From: Flavobacteriales bacterium UBA1937
GTDB taxonomy: Bacteria; Bacteroidota; Bacteroidia; Flavobacteriales; Weeksellaceae
Assembly: GCA_002337005.1 (NCBI GenBank)
Contig: DDFD01000079.1
Location: forward strand, 1 to 60,248
Length of the DNA stretch: 60,248 nt
Reading direction: 5' to 3'
Part shown: piece by piece, positions 36,848-45,367 of the stretch
Layout of the letters: each line of letters begins with the position of its first letter
How positions within the stretch are numbered: the stretch's first letter is position 1
Notes under the pieces: model-generated
What the model saw: the letters and a program-made list of their open reading frames with translations, nothing else
Told to the model about the DNA's origin: nothing
The model's database searches: none
Made by a program: the position numbers and the translations under genes

Positions 36848-38578
36848 ATGAAAATTAAAACTAAACTTCTTTCAAGTGTAGGATTATTGTTCTCAATGAT
36901 TGTAGCACTTACTGTTTTGAGTGTTTTCTACATCAATAAACTTTCTAATGACACCAAAAATATATTGGTTGCCAACTACAACACGATAGATTATTCTCGA
37001 AATATGCTTATTGCCATTAATGACGATATTTCCTCATCAAAAAACATCAATTTTTTTGAGAAAAATTTAATTGCACAAAAACATAACGTAACTGAAATTG
37101 GCGAACAAGAACTTACTGATAAATTAACAGAAGACTTTAAGCAACTGCAAAAATTACCAAAAGATACTACCATTTTAAAAGCAATAAATAAAGACATTTT
37201 TAATATTATGTTGCTTAATATGCAGGCAATTCAGCGAAAAAGCAAAGTGGCAGATGAAACTTCGGACACTTCTATTTTTTGGATTACCATTATTGGCACT
37301 ATCTGTTTTCTTATCGCTTTTATTTTGCTCATCAATTTACCAAATAATATCGCCAATCCTATACAACAACTTACCAACGGTATTAGACAAATTGCCAATA
37401 AAAATTACTTGGAAAGAGTTCATTTTGAAGAACATAACGAGTTTGGAGATTTGGCAAAGTCTTTCAATACAATGGCAGCTAAATTGCAGGAATACCAAGA
37501 GTCTAATATCAATAAATTATTGATTGAGAAAAAACGTACAGAAACGCTCATAAACAATATGCAAGAACCTGTAATAGAGTTAGATGCAGAACAACACATT
37601 CTTTCAATGAATGATAAAGCACTACAAATTATGGGACTAAAATTAGATGATATAAAAGGTAAAAGAGCACAAGATATTGCTCTTACCAACGATCTTTTTA
37701 GGCATTTGATACAAGATTTGTTCAGTGTTACAAACGAAAAAAAATCTCCAATAAAAATTTTCAATAATGGCAAAGAAAGTTATTTTGAAAAGGAGTTAAT
37801 TCCTATCAAAATAGTTCCAACTGGTGAAAGAGAAGAAACGCATATCGGCGATGTTATAATGCTTCAAAACATTACTCAATACAAAGAATTAGATTTAGCA
37901 AAAACCAATTTTATTGCCACCGTTTCTCATGAATTTAAAACACCAATCTCATCCATAAAAATGAGTGTTCAATTATTAGAAAATGAACAAATAGGTACAT
38001 TAAACATAGAGCAGAAACATTTGCTCGAAAGCATAAAAGAAGACAGCACAAGATTGCTGAAAACCACAAAAGACCTTTTAGACATTACCCAATTGGAAAG
38101 CGAAAAAATAAAACTGAATATAAAAGAAAATTCTATTGAAGAAATAGTAAACAACGCTTTAGAAAACAATAAAAACTCAGCACATCAAAAAAATATCGTT
38201 TTAGAAACCCAACTTGATGATGCTATTGATTTTGTACATTCTGATAAAGAAAAAACAATTTGGGTTTTGTCAAACCTTATTTCCAATGCCATTCGATATT
38301 CCTATGAAAATTCAAGAATTTTAATATCGGTTAAAAAGTCAAACGGCAAAATAGAATTTTCAGTTACCGATTCTGGACAAGGAATTCCTCAAGAATATCA
38401 ATCTAAAATTTTCGATAAGTATTTCCGTATTCCTGGTTCTAAAAAAGAAGGAACTGGTCTGGGGCTGAGCATCAGCAAGGAATTCATAGAAGCACAAGGC
38501 GGAAAAATAACTGTAGAAAGTGAATTAGGAAAAGGAAGTAAATTTTCATTTTTCATCCCATTAATTATTATCAAATAG
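36848..38578 (+). CDS. HAMP/PAS sensor histidine kinase of the kdp locus
   Basis: This encodes 576 residues. Transmembrane helices lie at about 9-29 and 143-163 with a periplasmic loop between, then HAMP (165-217), PAS (232-345), HisKA with H361 in TVSHEFKTP, and HATPase_c with NLISNAIRYS and GTGLGLSI. It is the likely partner of the NtrC-type response regulator 7 kb upstream, because no response regulator follows it. The intergenic gap from the KdpD-like gene is 17 bp. Confidence 0.9.
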   Translation: MKIKTKLLSSVGLLFSMIVALTVLSVFYINKLSNDTKNILVANYNTIDYSRNMLIAINDDISSSKNINFFEKNLIAQKHNVTEIGEQELTDKLTEDFKQLQKLPKDTTILKAINKDIFNIMLLNMQAIQRKSKVADETSDTSIFWITIIGTICFLIAFILLINLPNNIANPIQQLTNGIRQIANKNYLERVHFEEHNEFGDLAKSFNTMAAKLQEYQESNINKLLIEKKRTETLINNMQEPVIELDAEQHILSMNDKALQIMGLKLDDIKGKRAQDIALTNDLFRHLIQDLFSVTNEKKSPIKIFNNGKESYFEKELIPIKIVPTGEREETHIGDVIMLQNITQYKELDLAKTNFIATVSHEFKTPISSIKMSVQLLENEQIGTLNIEQKHLLESIKEDSTRLLKTTKDLLDITQLESEKIKLNIKENSIEEIVNNALENNKNSAHQKNIVLETQLDDAIDFVHSDKEKTIWVLSNLISNAIRYSYENSRILISVKKSNGKIEFSVTDSGQGIPQEYQSKIFDKYFRIPGSKKEGTGLGLSISKEFIEAQGGKITVESELGKGSKFSFFIPLIIIK

Positions 38579-38782
38579 CTCCTTCGAAAAGATAACAAAT
38601 GATTTAAGTCCGTCGTGAAAAATTGATATTAATTGTAAATTATATAATATATTTCTTTTTCAAATACATCTTACTTAAGTAAAGATTTTGAAAAAAAATT
38701 AGCATAAAATATTGCAATCATTGAAAAAAAAATAAATTAATATAAAAATTTACATATTAAATAAGGGCCTAACAAAAACCAA

Positions 38783-39319
38783 ATGAAAAAATTACTGATT
38801 CTATCTGCAATATCAATTACAATACTAGGATACAGCCAATCAAACTGTGAAAATCTAAAAAAGAAAATGAAGCACTTCACTCAACGAATAAAGTTTTGAC
38901 TTCGGAAAATGAATATTTAAAGAAAATACTTGAAATTAATAAACCAGTTTTAGAAACGAAACAAGACAATTCTTTATTCGAAATAACAAAAGTAATTGGA
39001 AACAAAACGGAAAAAACTATTGTTATTACCTTTCTTATGGAAGCAAAAGATGAGAACAAAAAGATGACAATTGGGGATATTTCCATTGTTGACATTGAAG
39101 GAGTAGAATATGAAATTGATTTTTACAAATCCAGCAAACCATATCCTGAATTGGCATTGAATACCCCTATTAAATTAACTTTTTTTTAAGAATATAGAAA
39201 ACAAACCTCTTTTTATAAAACTGTTTAGATTTGGAATTACTTCACAGCATAAAAGAAACTTGTTTGAAGACTCAAAATCAAATTTAGAATTTAAAGATTT
39301 AAAAATTATTTGGAATTAA
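38783..39319 (+). pseudogene. Secreted protein gene with two homopolymer frameshifts
   Basis: ATG 38783 begins MKKLLILSAISITILGYSQ, a signal peptide. The reading moves at an A6 run (38857-38862) from SNCENLKK to ENEALHSTNKVLTSENEYLK, and again at a T run (39180-39187) from PIKLTF to NIENKPLFIKLFRFGIT, ending at a TAA at 39319. The middle frame has a coiled coil then a beta-rich part (ENKKMTIGDISIVDIEGVEY). The two shifts cancel in frame number. The family is unknown. These may be sequencing slips, decay or slippage. Confidence 0.65.
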
Positions 39320-39504
39320 TTTTTTTTATTTAAAATTTATTATCAAAAACTCAGCAACCTCTTTTCAAAAACATCAGAGGCTACAGAAAGGAATGTTTTA
39401 GAAATGTGGTTGCTCCTATTTTTCGCAAAAATGCGTTTCCAACCAAAGGAAGGAATTGCATTTTTGCCACCCACCCCGATTTTCGGGATTTTATTGGGCG
39501 GTTT

Positions 39505-40341
39505 TTACAATTTTATCGGTTGGGACTGAAAATTTTTCAAATTAAGGAAAAAGCCTCTATTCTCAGTCAATCCATTGCGGAATAAGTTCCAAAGCAAAGA
39601 ACATCCCATTTGTGCCAAACTAGAATTAATAAACAAATCTTGTTTCTCCAATGCTTCCGCCAGACTGCAACTCGGTGTGTCATCTTCGATTTCGGATTGC
39701 TTTAAAAGTTCTCCAAATTCTTCGGTAATAAAAGAAAGATTTTCAACGGTTTCATATTTCTCGGAATTGGGTTGTTTAATATTTCCGATAGTAGAAAGTA
39801 AAACCTGTCCTGTACATTGACTATTCCCAAAATCTATCCAATATTTGCATTGATTTCTGTAATAACCCTTATCAATTTTTAATTCATTCAAAATTTCAGC
39901 TATTTCAAAACGTGACTTTACACTATCCACACAAGAAATATAAATTTCAGATTTCATATTGCTTTGAATTTTTCCCAAATCATCTTTCTCAAATTTTCGA
40001 GTTTCAGCTTTCCAATCTGTTCCGAAAAATCGATTGATACGATTGATTAATGCTACAGACTTAGACAATCCCAATTCGCATTCTGCAAATAGCTGTCTGC
40101 CAAGATTAGCTTCTGTAACCATATCATCGTCCCACAATCGAACGGATAATCCTGCGTGATTGAGTTCAGACAAAGCGTGGTTCATTCTTGCCAATGCAGT
40201 TAAGACCTGCGAACCTGTTCCACCTGCTCCGATTAAGTTTACCAAGATAGGATTGGTTGGGTTGATTAAATTGTTATCTGTGAAATGGACTTTGGTTTTA
40301 ATTAATTCGTTTTCGATTTTGGCTATATTTTTTGTCTTCAT
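39505..40341 (-). CDS. PRTRC ThiF-family E1-like protein
   Basis: This encodes 278 residues, a soluble E1/ThiF-type adenylyltransferase. It has the nucleotide-binding loop GAGGTGSQ (38-45), DDDMVTEANLGRQ (D71-D73, N79, R82, Q83) and a D139 in SCVDS. A cysteine in DTPSCSLAEAL (C225) is a candidate for the thioester-forming residue. PRTRC ThiF proteins belong to plasmid-linked cassettes of unknown role. The gene overlaps the upstream E2-like gene by 4 bp (ATGA), so translation is coupled. Confidence 0.88.
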   Translation of the reverse strand: MKTKNIAKIENELIKTKVHFTDNNLINPTNPILVNLIGAGGTGSQVLTALARMNHALSELNHAGLSVRLWDDDMVTEANLGRQLFAECELGLSKSVALINRINRFFGTDWKAETRKFEKDDLGKIQSNMKSEIYISCVDSVKSRFEIAEILNELKIDKGYYRNQCKYWIDFGNSQCTGQVLLSTIGNIKQPNSEKYETVENLSFITEEFGELLKQSEIEDDTPSCSLAEALEKQDLFINSSLAQMGCSLLWNLFRNGLTENRGFFLNLKNFQSQPIKL

Positions 40342-41063
40342 TTTAATAAGGCTTTTAAAATTTTATTTGCTTTTTTTAGGGTTTCCTTCGGGAAATTTTT
40401 ATCCGCATTAATAAGACCTTTCCAAAGGTTTACACAATTTCCGTTGATAGGGTTATGTTCATTCATCAAATGACTGAAATATGAATTAAAAAAATAGTCT
40501 TCCCATTTTTCAGTAAATTCTTCTACCGAAGCAGATTTTTGAATATTAACATCCACCGTTCCCATACATACATTTCCATTTTCATAGACATTGAAAAAAG
40601 GAGCGTAATACAAAGTTGTTTTTTCTGTTGGTCTTCGGTTGTTTGCAAGGGCGAAAATCTTAAGACTTCGTTGAGTTGCCAACCATAGCATTGCTGGAAT
40701 TTCTGCCATTCCGTTCGGAATTTCCAGATTTTCGGTAAAAAACATTTGTCGTTTCATTGATTTGGTGTACCACATCACATATCCATTCTCTGCATTTGGA
40801 TTGATATGCAGAATAGTCGTGGGTAAAATTCCTTTTGGTTTTAAAAATTCTTGGCTTTTCTCCTTTTTGGTTTGGGTGCTAAATGCTTTTATTAGAGTAT
40901 TCGCTTCGTATTCTGTCAAAGGATGTGCATTGATTGGATTTCCATTTTTATCCATATCAAAATGCTCTACATAGGTTTCTCTGTTTCTTTCATCGGTTTG
41001 GTAAAATACCAATGCGTTTGTTGGGTGGTAAAGTGTTCCGAAGGCTTGAGTAATATTTTTCAT
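40338..41063 (-). CDS. PRTRC system protein B (E2-like)
   Basis: This encodes 241 residues, family PRTRC protein B, which sequence-family work places among prokaryotic E2-like domains. The family block is LYYAPFFNVYENGNVCMGTVDV (C166 is a candidate active cysteine), with a following tail FFNSYFSHLMNEHNPINGN. The start, MKNITQAFGTLYHPTNALVF, is family-like. It is soluble and forms the middle of a three-gene run with the ThiF-like and PRTRC-F-like genes. Confidence 0.8.
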   Translation of the reverse strand: MKNITQAFGTLYHPTNALVFYQTDERNRETYVEHFDMDKNGNPINAHPLTEYEANTLIKAFSTQTKKEKSQEFLKPKGILPTTILHINPNAENGYVMWYTKSMKRQMFFTENLEIPNGMAEIPAMLWLATQRSLKIFALANNRRPTEKTTLYYAPFFNVYENGNVCMGTVDVNIQKSASVEEFTEKWEDYFFNSYFSHLMNEHNPINGNCVNLWKGLINADKNFPKETLKKANKILKALLK

Positions 41064-41173
41064 TTTTAATTCATATTTAGGTTTTAATATTGTTTAAATG
41101 CTTTGATTTTCTTTAAATATTTGAATTTGTTATGGTTACATATTTTTTTTAGCGTAAATCAATTTGCCAATTG

Positions 41174-42355
41174 CTAAAAGCTATTCAAAACATAAATCAG
41201 TTCTTCAATCAAGGGAAAGATGCGATTTTCAAAATCGAGGTTGTTGTTTGTGATATTGCTTCCGTCAAATTTTTTAATAACAATTGGTTCTTCCATTGTA
41301 GTATATTCTTGAAATTCTGCATTTACCGTTTCAAAAAGCGTTTGAAATAGTAAGCCTTTATCATCAGCACAAAAGGAAATATATTTGTCCATCGATACGA
41401 TGGTATCTCTTTCATACTCATCCACTTCTCCGTTGGTTTGTGCATTTCGGTAAATGCTAGCATTGGGATATTGCTGATAAAGAGAAAATATTTTTCTTGC
41501 CAACGAAAAGCAATCATTGTCAAAATGGTCTTTGACTTTGAAATTTCTCAGACGCTCTTTAAATCGGGTTAAATTATGATGGCTGTATATCTTTTGTTCC
41601 ATAAAATCACCGATTTGTTTCGCTTGCTTAATTTCTGATAAGTAAATGGGAGTTTCTTCGCTTTCATCATCAGAAATAAGCCATTCCGCAACCATTTCGT
41701 ACATCCAAAACAAATAGCTGCTTTGCTTTCTGTAGTACGGAATTTCTACGATGTGATAGAGATATGAACAAACGGATTGCAAAAGCTGTACGGATTGTTT
41801 CCGCTTTGGATTTTTGTATAATTGATATAATGGAAGTATGGGAATATAATACAATGTTGCTCTTGTATTATATCTTTCCTCACTTACGAAGTAAGTTTTC
41901 CCTTTTTCCTCTATCAATCGAACTTCTTCCCAATCTCTTACTTTGTTTTTCAGTTGTTTCTGAATATCATCTAAAGCCAATGCAATATTGTAAGGATAGC
42001 CAAAATGCATTGTTGATATTGGATTTAATCCATAATGTTCCGCTAATTGTGAAAGAGATTGATAAAAATTTCTTTCTCTTTTGTTGTTTTTTCTTTGATT
42101 TTGAATTGAATCTTGCTCTGATGATATTGAATTTTGTATATCATTCTCTTTGAGTTTAGGTAAAAAAGTAGTTCTCAAAAAACCATCGGCAATTGGTTTA
42201 TCGGAACGGAATTCCTCTTGTCTTTTTGTATTTCGGAAACATCTTTTGGTCGTTTCATCCACTCTGCGAACTCGCCCAATTGTTGGTGCAGTTGCCTTTG
42301 TTTTTTTCCTTTGGGAATTTTTATTCTTCCCGATATGTTTTTTCGGTGCATTCAT
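41174..42355 (-). CDS. Possible PRTRC system protein F
   Basis: This encodes 393 residues with a basic N-terminus (MNAPKKHIGKNKNSQRKKTK) and a mostly helical body with ISTMHFGYPYNIALALDDIQ. By position, between the PRTRC B and C genes, and by length it fits PRTRC protein F, but I see no decisive motif. There is a gap of about 110 bp to the B gene. The N-terminal extension of about 50 residues looks disordered. Confidence 0.5.
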   Translation of the reverse strand: MNAPKKHIGKNKNSQRKKTKATAPTIGRVRRVDETTKRCFRNTKRQEEFRSDKPIADGFLRTTFLPKLKENDIQNSISSEQDSIQNQRKNNKRERNFYQSLSQLAEHYGLNPISTMHFGYPYNIALALDDIQKQLKNKVRDWEEVRLIEEKGKTYFVSEERYNTRATLYYIPILPLYQLYKNPKRKQSVQLLQSVCSYLYHIVEIPYYRKQSSYLFWMYEMVAEWLISDDESEETPIYLSEIKQAKQIGDFMEQKIYSHHNLTRFKERLRNFKVKDHFDNDCFSLARKIFSLYQQYPNASIYRNAQTNGEVDEYERDTIVSMDKYISFCADDKGLLFQTLFETVNAEFQEYTTMEEPIVIKKFDGSNITNNNLDFENRIFPLIEELIYVLNSF

Positions 42356-42444
42356 CTATAATTATTAATGGTTAATGGTTGTCGGTTGTTGGCTTGAATT
42401 GGTAAAATTTCTATCAACTATCAACCAACAACTGTCAACTAATT

Positions 42445-42663
42445 TTATCCTTTCGTTCCCATTACACTTTCAAACTTGTACTGAACGGTATCATCTTTGA
42501 TTTGCGGTGCGGAAACTTTGGCGGTGGTTAATATGGGATAAGTATTGGCGTAAAAATTCATTACGGCTTCTACACTCCATTTTGGTTCGGGGTCAGAAAG
42601 TTTGATTTCCTGTCCATTATCTTTGAGAATAAAAACTCTTTCTAATTGGGTTGCTAATAACAT
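42445..42663 (-). CDS. PRTRC system protein C (ubiquitin-like)
   Basis: This encodes 72 residues, MLLATQLERVFILKDNGQEI, matching PRTRC protein C, which is placed in a prokaryotic ubiquitin-like (beta-grasp) family. It ends FESVMGTKG, with a C-terminal glycine, as needed for E1-type activation. The 72-residue size suits a beta-grasp. It lies 24 bp downstream of the E gene. A tandem repeat occupies the spacer. Confidence 0.82.
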   Translation of the reverse strand: MLLATQLERVFILKDNGQEIKLSDPEPKWSVEAVMNFYANTYPILTTAKVSAPQIKDDTVQYKFESVMGTKG

Positions 42664-42665
42664 AA

Positions 42666-42700
42666 TTTGGTGTTTAGTATTTGGTGTTTAGTATTTAGTA
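42666..42700. repeat. 14-bp tandem repeat before the protein C gene
   Basis: TTTGGTGTTTAGTA occurs twice in tandem (42666-42679, 42680-42693) and then as a 7-base remnant TTTAGTA. It overlaps the last codons of PRTRC-E and the upstream region of the C gene. The C-terminus of E (DTKY) is coded by it. Confidence 0.8.
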
Positions 42701-43248
42701 TCTTGGTCATTTGTGACATTGTCCGTTGGATTTTCCGTAAAAAGACTTGGTGCAAAATGTCTTTCATATTCATCCTGTTTTTTACGAATAGTTTCGGCAA
42801 ATTCAGGAAACTCGGAAATTTTAGGAAGCGCAGACCACGCTTCTTTATATTTACCCGCTTTTTCGAGCTCTTCTGCTTTTTGAAAGGCTTCTTTGTACTT
42901 CTTTTCTTTGGCTTCTTTTTCCTTTTTTTCCTTATCTGATTTTTCCTTTTCCATAGCTGATTGTTTTTTGGCTTCTTCTAGCTGTTTCATAAAACTTTCC
43001 ATATCCACCATTAATTCCGAAGCAGTTTGTAATGGTGTTCCAAGAGTCTCAAAAAAACCGTTGTCTAGTTCTTCGGCAGTTCCTCTGAAATTTAAAGGAG
43101 GAATTAGTTTTCTTGCTTCGTCTCCGCATTGCTCGTTATTGAGCAATACAGAAAGGACAAAACTATTTTCTTCTGTTGGTCTAAGTGTCATTTGCAAATC
43201 ACCTGTAAGGTTAAGTTTTGCGAGTTGTCTAAAAAAATTGGTTTGCAT
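42688..43248 (-). CDS. PRTRC system protein E
   Basis: This encodes 186 residues with the PRTRC-E N-terminal domain (MQTNFFRQLAKLNLTGDLQM, RPTEENSFVLSVLLNNE, LIPPLNFRGTAEELDNGFFE) and a long charged coiled coil (about 85-150). The function is unknown. It begins the PRTRC run on the minus strand, about 20 bp after an unnamed small gene. Confidence 0.82.
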   Translation of the reverse strand: MQTNFFRQLAKLNLTGDLQMTLRPTEENSFVLSVLLNNEQCGDEARKLIPPLNFRGTAEELDNGFFETLGTPLQTASELMVDMESFMKQLEEAKKQSAMEKEKSDKEKKEKEAKEKKYKEAFQKAEELEKAGKYKEAWSALPKISEFPEFAETIRKKQDEYERHFAPSLFTENPTDNVTNDQDTKY

Positions 43249-43266
43249 AATTGTTTTAATTTTATT

Positions 43267-43608
43267 TTATGGTTGTTGGCTAATTGTTTTTATATAATTA
43301 CAGTATCGTTCCGTTATATCCTTACCTAATCGAAAAGTATCTTTTGTATAATCGTAATGTTCTTCAAAAAATCTTACTTCTTTAGTTGTGAGGTCTATGG
43401 TATAGCGGTATGTTGCATTTGCTCGTCTTTCGTCCATTGTACAATGTTCAGAAAGCAAAGCCAATTCTTGTTCGCTGTTATCAAGTGACAAAAGAGGCAA
43501 TAGTAGTTGCTCTACTATATAGCCCTGTTCGGGTGCAGAACTACTATCCGCTACACATATCAATGATTTTCCATTGCTCAATTTGATATGGAGATTTGAA
43601 CGTGTCAT
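43267..43608 (-). CDS. Small protein of unknown function
   Basis: This encodes 113 residues, soluble and alpha/beta. It begins MTRSNLHIKLSNGKSLICVA and has DERRANATYRYTIDLTTKEV. I cannot assign a family. Its start overlaps the stop of the upstream Api92-like gene by one base, and it lies 18 bp upstream of PRTRC-E, so it is probably in the same transcript. Confidence 0.65.
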   Translation of the reverse strand: MTRSNLHIKLSNGKSLICVADSSSAPEQGYIVEQLLLPLLSLDNSEQELALLSEHCTMDERRANATYRYTIDLTTKEVRFFEEHYDYTKDTFRLGKDITERYCNYIKTISQQP

Positions 43609-44108
43609 TACTGTTGGTTTTTAATAACATTAAACTGATTTTTGACTTTTCGTTCCAAAAGGATTTCCAAGATTTCGCTATCGTTGTCATATTCTTTGTC
43701 TTCGAAATGATAACTATCTTTTTCTTCATCATACTCGTACTGTTCAAAATCTTCATCTTCGAGATAGATGTCTTGAAGTATTCCGTTTTGATATATTGCC
43801 TGTCCGTAAATAAGATTTCCCATTTCTTCATAATTCTGTACAAAATCTACTTTGTAGTACTTTGCTATTTCTTGGATAATTTCAATATTGGGTGACCATC
43901 TGGTCTGATACTGAAATACTCCTGTTCCTTCATTATCAAAATACAAATCGAAGAAAAACCCTCCATTGTATTGATTAACAAATTCGGGAAGTTGTCCTTT
44001 TTGTTCTTCTTGTTCTTTTTCAGCCATTGCTTGAAATAGCCATTTTATCTGTTCAATCGTTTCGGAATTCCCTTCGAAAACGACTGTATTAGTACACCAA
44101 TTTGCCAT
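43608..44108 (-). CDS. Api92-like/YubB-type ferredoxin-fold protein
   Basis: This encodes 166 residues starting MANWCTNTVVFEGN, the hallmark of the Api92/YubB-like family (ferredoxin-fold domain, no iron-sulphur cluster implied). Then SPNIEIIQEIAKYYKVDFV is the helix-strand part. The C-terminal third is acidic (LEDEDFEQYEYDEEK). The family occurs on plasmids and phages; the role is unknown. Confidence 0.75.
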   Translation of the reverse strand: MANWCTNTVVFEGNSETIEQIKWLFQAMAEKEQEEQKGQLPEFVNQYNGGFFFDLYFDNEGTGVFQYQTRWSPNIEIIQEIAKYYKVDFVQNYEEMGNLIYGQAIYQNGILQDIYLEDEDFEQYEYDEEKDSYHFEDKEYDNDSEILEILLERKVKNQFNVIKNQQ

Positions 44109-44120
44109 AATTTTTGATTT

Positions 44121-44342
44121 TTAAAGGTTAGGTTCTGCGTTTTCATAAATGTAAATACCGCTTGTTTTGAATGGATTTACGCCCTGTGTCATTCTGATTT
44201 CTGAATTAAATATTTTGGAAAATTCCCTTGCATAGCGTATTGCTGTGGTTCTGTCACAATAGGTTTGGTAATAAACCTCGATTTCTTCCCATTCTCTTTT
44301 ATCGTTTTGTTGTCTTAACTGAAAATTAAATTGTGCTTCCAT
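44121..44342 (-). CDS. Small protein of unknown function
   Basis: This encodes 73 residues, MEAQFNFQLRQQNDKREWEE, alpha/beta with IRYAREFSKIFNSEIRMTQG. It lies 12 bp from its downstream neighbour and 17 bp from ssb on the same strand. No family can be named. Confidence 0.6.
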   Translation of the reverse strand: MEAQFNFQLRQQNDKREWEEIEVYYQTYCDRTTAIRYAREFSKIFNSEIRMTQGVNPFKTSGIYIYENAEPNL

Positions 44343-44359
44343 AAATTTTTGAGATTGGG

Positions 44360-44761
44360 TTAAAATGGTAAATCATCATCTGCATCATCAAAAGGATTAT
44401 CATTGACATTCTGTTGATTGGTTGTTGGAGGGCTATTGGGCTCAGATTTTTGAGCGCCACCGTGTAATTTAATATTTGAGGTATGGAAGTTCAGTCCAGA
44501 CTTTATTTCTCCATCTTTTCCTATCCAAGCACTACTGCTTATTCTACCCGATAATTCCACCAAAGTACCTTTGGTAAGATATTCAGCAATTTTGGCATTT
44601 ATCCAATAAGAACAGTTGTAATAAGTGGTTTGTTCTTTTCTTTCTCCTTGTTTGGTTTTGTAGCTGTCATTAATGGCTACTGAAAAATTCACGACTTTTT
44701 TATCGTTTTTTAAAGTGTTGATTTCTGCGTTTTTGGTAATTCTACCGATAATTGTGTTCAT
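44360..44761 (-). CDS. ssb: Single-stranded DNA-binding protein
   Basis: This encodes 133 residues with an OB-fold domain (MNTIIGRITKNAEINTLKND, VVNFSVAINDSYKT, YYNCSYWINAKIAEYLTKGT, VELSGRISSSAW) and a disordered linker ending in the acidic tip DDADDDLPF. The tip recruits DNA-repair and replication partners. It is a plasmid-type copy at the start of the PRTRC transcript, whose promoter lies in the 605-bp gap upstream. Confidence 0.92.
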   Translation of the reverse strand: MNTIIGRITKNAEINTLKNDKKVVNFSVAINDSYKTKQGERKEQTTYYNCSYWINAKIAEYLTKGTLVELSGRISSSAWIGKDGEIKSGLNFHTSNIKLHGGAQKSEPNSPPTTNQQNVNDNPFDDADDDLPF

Positions 44762-45033
44762 AATGTTAAAGTGTTAATTGTTAATTTTTTAATTGATTTT
44801 TGTCTGTTATTGGTTGAAATTTTCGAGTAAATTGATTGGGTATCGAGGACACTCGGCTTTTTTCTTTTTTTATTTTTAATTTTTAATTTTACCTGATTGG
44901 AAAACCAGTGCTTTTGTTGTTGTCTATTTTTTCCGATGATTTCAAAGAACGTATGCGTTTGAATTGATTCGTATAACTGAGGTTCCGGCTTTTTCTTTGC
45001 CGATGATTATAGGACGGTATCAGGCACACAAAA

Positions 45034-45075
45034 CCCGATTCAATTCCTATAATTGCTTACAAGTCTTGAATCGGG
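45034..45075. repeat. Inverted repeat with 22-nt loop
   Basis: CCCGATTCAA (45034-45043) and TTGAATCGGG (45066-45075) are perfect complements. It could fold in the long leader of ssb as a structured RNA; no T-run follows on either strand, so it is not a normal terminator. Confidence 0.6.
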
Positions 45076-45355
45076 CTTGAAATCTTTTTGTCCGAAGGAT
45101 TTAGGAGTGTCTGGAAAAATTGTTGGAACTTGTGGAAAAAATTTTTGTAGAAACCCAAAAAGATTTTTTTGAGTGAATGATGCTGTCCTACATTTGCAAA
45201 CGTAAAAAGCCAAACCATAGTTGGAAACGATTTGGCAATTTTTTTTGATTCGAAAAAATTAAAAGAATATTCAAAGGTTTAGCTTTAATTCAATTGAATA
45301 AAAGTTTCTATAAAGTTGAAAAGTATGGTATATGGTTTGATATCATAAAAATACC

Positions 45356-45363
45356 TATATTTG
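45356..45363 (+). promoter_or_regulatory. -7 element of the AbiE antitoxin gene
   Basis: TATATTTG matches TAnnTTTG, with a TTTG at 45336-45339 upstream. Its transcript start would be near the GTG codon at 45368, giving little or no leader. Confidence 0.5.
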
Positions 45364-45367
45364 TATT

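Larger units (their letters stand above)
44762..45367. other. 605-bp gene-free region between divergent units
   Basis: No gene is seen. It contains the shared upstream sequences of the minus-strand ssb/PRTRC run and the plus-strand AbiE pair, a 10-bp perfect inverted repeat, and a minus-strand TACGTTTG (-7-like) at 45197-45204 that would give a leader of about 430 nt before ssb. Confidence 0.5.

Noticed and set aside
39475..39491. CCCGA-TTT-TCGGG hairpin after the ThiF-like gene as its terminator
   Set aside because: The T-rich tract follows only on the plus strand, but the gene is on the minus strand; the stem is only 5 bp.
41764..42153. 129-codon plus-strand frame inside the PRTRC-F-like gene
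   Set aside because: It is a shadow of the minus-strand coding sequence, phenylalanine- and leucine-rich, with no independent start context.
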